Source: Thermococci archaeon | GTDB lineage: Archaea > Methanobacteriota_B > Thermococci > Thermococcales > Thermococcaceae | DNA: 8,235 nucleotides | Assembly: GCA_003663525.1 (NCBI GenBank) | Contig: QMUF01000063.1 | Coordinates: forward strand, 1-8,235 | Direction of reading: 5' to 3' | Shown here: piece by piece, positions 5,881 through 8,235 of the stretch | How positions within the stretch are numbered: the first letter of the stretch is position 1 | Layout: the number at the start of each line of letters is the position of its first letter | Notes under the pieces: model-generated | What the model saw: only the letters and a program-made list of their open reading frames with translations | What the model was told of the DNA's origin: nothing | Databases searched by the model: none | Position numbers and translations under genes: made by a program

Positions 5881-7944
5881 ATGAAAAGTAGCAAGATGTT
5901 GTTGGCGCTGCTTGTAATATCTATCCTAGCATTCAGCAGTGCATGTGTCCAAAAGACTCCAATGGAAACACCCTCCACCTCAACCATCCAAGAAAAGACA
6001 ACAAGTGCATCTCAAGCTCAAACAGGAGCTCAAGAAAAAATAGTAATCACGGACTTCGCAGGAAGGGATGTGACTTTAGAGAAAGTTCCCGAACGAGTAA
6101 TTGTTTTAACAAGTTATTGGGCCGAGATTCTTCACATACTTGGTTTAGATGATAAAATTGTTGGCATTGGAAACTATGTCCCAAATAATCCATATATCCC
6201 TAAGAAAGTTAAGCAAAAGCCAGCAGTGGGAAGCACGTTTAAGGGTCTTAATTGGGAAAGTGCTGCAAGTTTAGAACCAGATTTAATAATCGTTGACTGG
6301 TATGGGGGCAAATATAAGGACAAGGAGACAATTGAAAAGGCTCAAGAGCTTGGTATTCCAGTTATAGCACTAACCGCTCAAAGTGTGGAGGATAATATTA
6401 AAGTTGTAGAGCTTTTGGGGAAAGTTTTTGGGAAGGAGGAGAAAGCTGAGGAGCTTTCAAATTGGATGAAGAGCAAGTTGGAAGAAATGAACAAAATAGT
6501 CAGTCAGATTCCAGCGGATAAAAAGAAGAACGTCTTAGTGATAGGTGCTCCAAAGGATATAAACGGCCCAATCACAGTCTATGCAAAGGGAAGTGCCTGG
6601 GCAAGCATCGTTGAGCTCGTTGGTGCTCACAACTTGGCTTTTGACAAAGAGTTTGACACCCAGTGGCCAAAGCTTGATTTGGAAAAGATCATTGCATACT
6701 GGGGAGAGGAAGCGGATGTTATAATCGTAACCTCCTTTAATCAAGAAAAGCTTGAAAAAGCTGTGGAAGAGATAAAGAATGACCCAAGATGGGGAGAGAT
6801 TAAAGCAGTTAAGGAAGGTCACATTTATGGAATTTTGACCGGTTCTAAAGGATTCTTAGACTGGGGACCAAGGATAGTTGTGGGAGTTTACCAAATGGGT
6901 GGACTAATTTATCCGGAGTATTATCCAAAATGGCAAAAATTGGCTGATGAGCTTTTACAGCAGTTCTATGACGAAAGTTTCTATAAAACCATCAGAGACT
7001 CACTCGGAAGGGAGGTAAAAATACCAAAAAGGGGTGTGAGGGCTGTTGTTTTGAACTCATACTATGAGCTTATCATATATGCACTTGGTGCATATGATCA
7101 TGTTGTTGGCGTAGGCAAGTATCACTGGAAAAATCCGACCATTCAGGTATTAATGGAGAAGGTAAAGATTCCTAAGGATATGCCAAACCTTGGAAGTTTA
7201 TGGTCAGGAGTGGATCTGGAGATGCTGGAGGTTCTTAACCCTGACTGTGTCATCGTGTGGGCATATGGTGAGGCTGATATTGACAAGATACAACACATCG
7301 AGGAAGCTACAGGTATTCCAGTTATAGCCATAGACTTTAAAACAATAGATGATTTCTACAATGGAATCAAACTTTTCGGAGAGATATTCAATAAAGAAGA
7401 GAAGGCAAAGGAAATAGTAAACAGCATAAAGGAGGAAATTGAGGAAGTTACATCACGCACTTCAGAGATTCCTCCAGATAAAAAAGTCAGGGTATTCCTA
7501 ACCTATGAAATCAAAGACAATATGATGGTAAGTGAAGGAAAAGGGGGCATTAATACGCAGATTTTACAAATGATAAATGCAATTCCAGTAACGGAAAATT
7601 TCTCACAGAAATACCCAAAAGTAAGCTTGGAACAACTTTATACATTAAATCCCGATGTCATAATCCTGTTTTACAGGCATATGAAAGAGCCCTCTCCAGA
7701 AAGCCTATACAATGATCCAAATTGGCAGGATTTAAAAGCAGTTAAAGAAAGGAAGATATGCGATCTTAGAGGGTATGTCGAGAAAGGATTTAGAGGCTGG
7801 GAGCCAGCAGGTATTCCACTGAGGGTTCTCGCATTAGCTGAGTGCTGCTATCCAGATAAGTTGAAGGAGATTGATTTCAATGCCACAGCGGAGAGACTCT
7901 TCAACAAGTTCTATGGAATAAGCTACAGGGAAATGGAGAGGTGA
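5881..7944 (+). CDS. tandem-domain substrate-binding lipoprotein of a FecCD-type ABC importer
   Basis: A 687-residue protein anchored outside the membrane. Signal peptide MKSSKMLLALLVISILAF leads to a lipobox SSAC with Cys22, followed by a Ser/Thr/Gln linker to about 50. Then come two copies of the FepB/BtuF-type (TroA-like, PF01497) binding fold. Domain 1, about 53-370: DFAGRDVTLEKVPERVIVL, SLEPDLIIVDW, GIPVIAL, NDPRWGEIKAVKEGHIY. Domain 2, about 372-685: DSLGREVKIP, LNPDCVIVW, GIPVIAI, NDPNWQDLKAVKERKI. Single-domain members have about 300-370 residues, so this is a fused duplication. The ligand cannot be read from sequence; iron chelates, heme, cobalamin and oxyanions are all used by this family. 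The permease starts 4 nt downstream, with the GGTGA overlapping this stop codon, so they are one operon. Confidence 0.9.
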   Translation: MKSSKMLLALLVISILAFSSACVQKTPMETPSTSTIQEKTTSASQAQTGAQEKIVITDFAGRDVTLEKVPERVIVLTSYWAEILHILGLDDKIVGIGNYVPNNPYIPKKVKQKPAVGSTFKGLNWESAASLEPDLIIVDWYGGKYKDKETIEKAQELGIPVIALTAQSVEDNIKVVELLGKVFGKEEKAEELSNWMKSKLEEMNKIVSQIPADKKKNVLVIGAPKDINGPITVYAKGSAWASIVELVGAHNLAFDKEFDTQWPKLDLEKIIAYWGEEADVIIVTSFNQEKLEKAVEEIKNDPRWGEIKAVKEGHIYGILTGSKGFLDWGPRIVVGVYQMGGLIYPEYYPKWQKLADELLQQFYDESFYKTIRDSLGREVKIPKRGVRAVVLNSYYELIIYALGAYDHVVGVGKYHWKNPTIQVLMEKVKIPKDMPNLGSLWSGVDLEMLEVLNPDCVIVWAYGEADIDKIQHIEEATGIPVIAIDFKTIDDFYNGIKLFGEIFNKEEKAKEIVNSIKEEIEEVTSRTSEIPPDKKVRVFLTYEIKDNMMVSEGKGGINTQILQMINAIPVTENFSQKYPKVSLEQLYTLNPDVIILFYRHMKEPSPESLYNDPNWQDLKAVKERKICDLRGYVEKGFRGWEPAGIPLRVLALAECCYPDKLKEIDFNATAERLFNKFYGISYREMER
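6352..7328 (+). repeat. 17-nt identical direct repeat marking the domain duplication
   Basis: GGTATTCCAGTTATAGC occurs at 6352-6368 and 7312-7328, exactly 960 nt (320 codons) apart. Both encode GIPVIA at the same place in the two binding domains. The surrounding DNA has diverged. Confidence 0.8.
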
Positions 7945-7948
7945 AAGG

Positions 7949-8235
7949 ATGAGAAGATTTCTCTTTCTTTTCCTTCTAGTCTCTCCAATCTTTGCATTCT
8001 TCATAAGCCTGTTTATCGGGACATATCACATGCCGATGATCGACATAATAAATATGGTGCTCCTAAAATCCCTTCAACTTATTTCAGTTGCTTTGGCTAA
8101 AACGACCCTTGGAAAGCTTTATTTTGATGTTCAAATCCCCTATCCAAGTGTTTATCAAACGGTTCTCTTTAAAATAAGACTTCCCCGGGTTCTTTTAGCT
8201 ATGATTGTTGGCTCAGCTTTAGCAGTCTCTGGAGC
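7949..8235 (+). CDS. FecCD-type ABC transporter permease (partial, 5' end)
   Basis: The first 95 residues plus part of a codon; the window ends inside the gene (full members have about 330-360). The start ATG 7949 has GGTGA at 7940-7944, overlapping the stop of the binding-protein gene, with a 4-nt spacer. The N-terminus is a membrane helix (MRRFLFLFLLVSPIFAFFIS, 1-20). An external loop of about 50 residues follows, then the hallmark of the family, IRLPRVLLAMIVGSALAVSG, which begins the second helix near the conserved R-L-P-R. The loop looks slightly longer than in E. coli FepD-like proteins from memory. It forms the membrane channel for the ligand delivered by the upstream lipoprotein; an ATPase subunit would be expected downstream. 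Confidence 0.92.
   Translation, partial: MRRFLFLFLLVSPIFAFFISLFIGTYHMPMIDIINMVLLKSLQLISVALAKTTLGKLYFDVQIPYPSVYQTVLFKIRLPRVLLAMIVGSALAVSG

Overview
The window looks like a piece of a low-GC Thermococcales chromosome (Thermococcus or a close relative). The evidence is the archaeal-only purine enzyme family PurP, a stand-alone PurS next to PurQ, GGTGA-type ribosome binding sites a few bases before the ATGs, TATA-box promoters with poly-T stretches at gene ends, and AAA_14/DUF4143-type and DUF234-type ATPases. The genus is inference; the archaeal assignment is firm.

Layout. (1) 27-2466, plus strand: purD and a PurP-family ATP-grasp gene, coupled in one operon. (2) 2467-3840: a solitary AAA ATPase gene with its own TATA boxes, embedded in a repeated TTGAGAATTAT motif, followed by a poly-T stop and a hairpin resembling an IS200/IS605 end. 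(3) 3841-4905: a new promoter flanked by an 11-bp direct repeat, then the coupled pair purS-purQ and a poly-T terminator. purL, the usual partner, does not follow. (4) 4921-5640, minus strand: gene wreckage. The N-terminus of a minimal nucleotidyltransferase (MNT antitoxin type) with intact start signals runs straight into the C-terminus of a DUF234-type archaeal ATPase that carries two further frameshifts. (5) 5641-8235, plus strand: a regulatory region with palindromes, then a lipoprotein made of two tandem FepB/BtuF-type binding domains and the start of its FecCD-type permease, cut by the window end.

How the genes work together. PurD makes GAR. PurS and PurQ are two parts of the three-part FGAM synthase, with PurQ feeding ammonia to PurL encoded elsewhere. 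A PurP enzyme would formylate AICAR with free formate late in the pathway. The pur genes seem to be remnants of one cluster interrupted by mobile or defence-like ATPase genes. The import operon is unrelated and probably takes up an iron chelate, heme, cobalamin or similar metal complex.

Most notable points: the PurP protein has changed residues in the two motifs where archetypal PurP binds ATP and magnesium; the ATPase and purS promoters carry phased repeats; the binding protein is an internal duplication in which a 17-nt identity survives exactly 960 nt apart; and the MNT-ATPase fusion is a fossil of a deletion. I found no complete undescribed system, no CRISPR array and no tRNA or rRNA.
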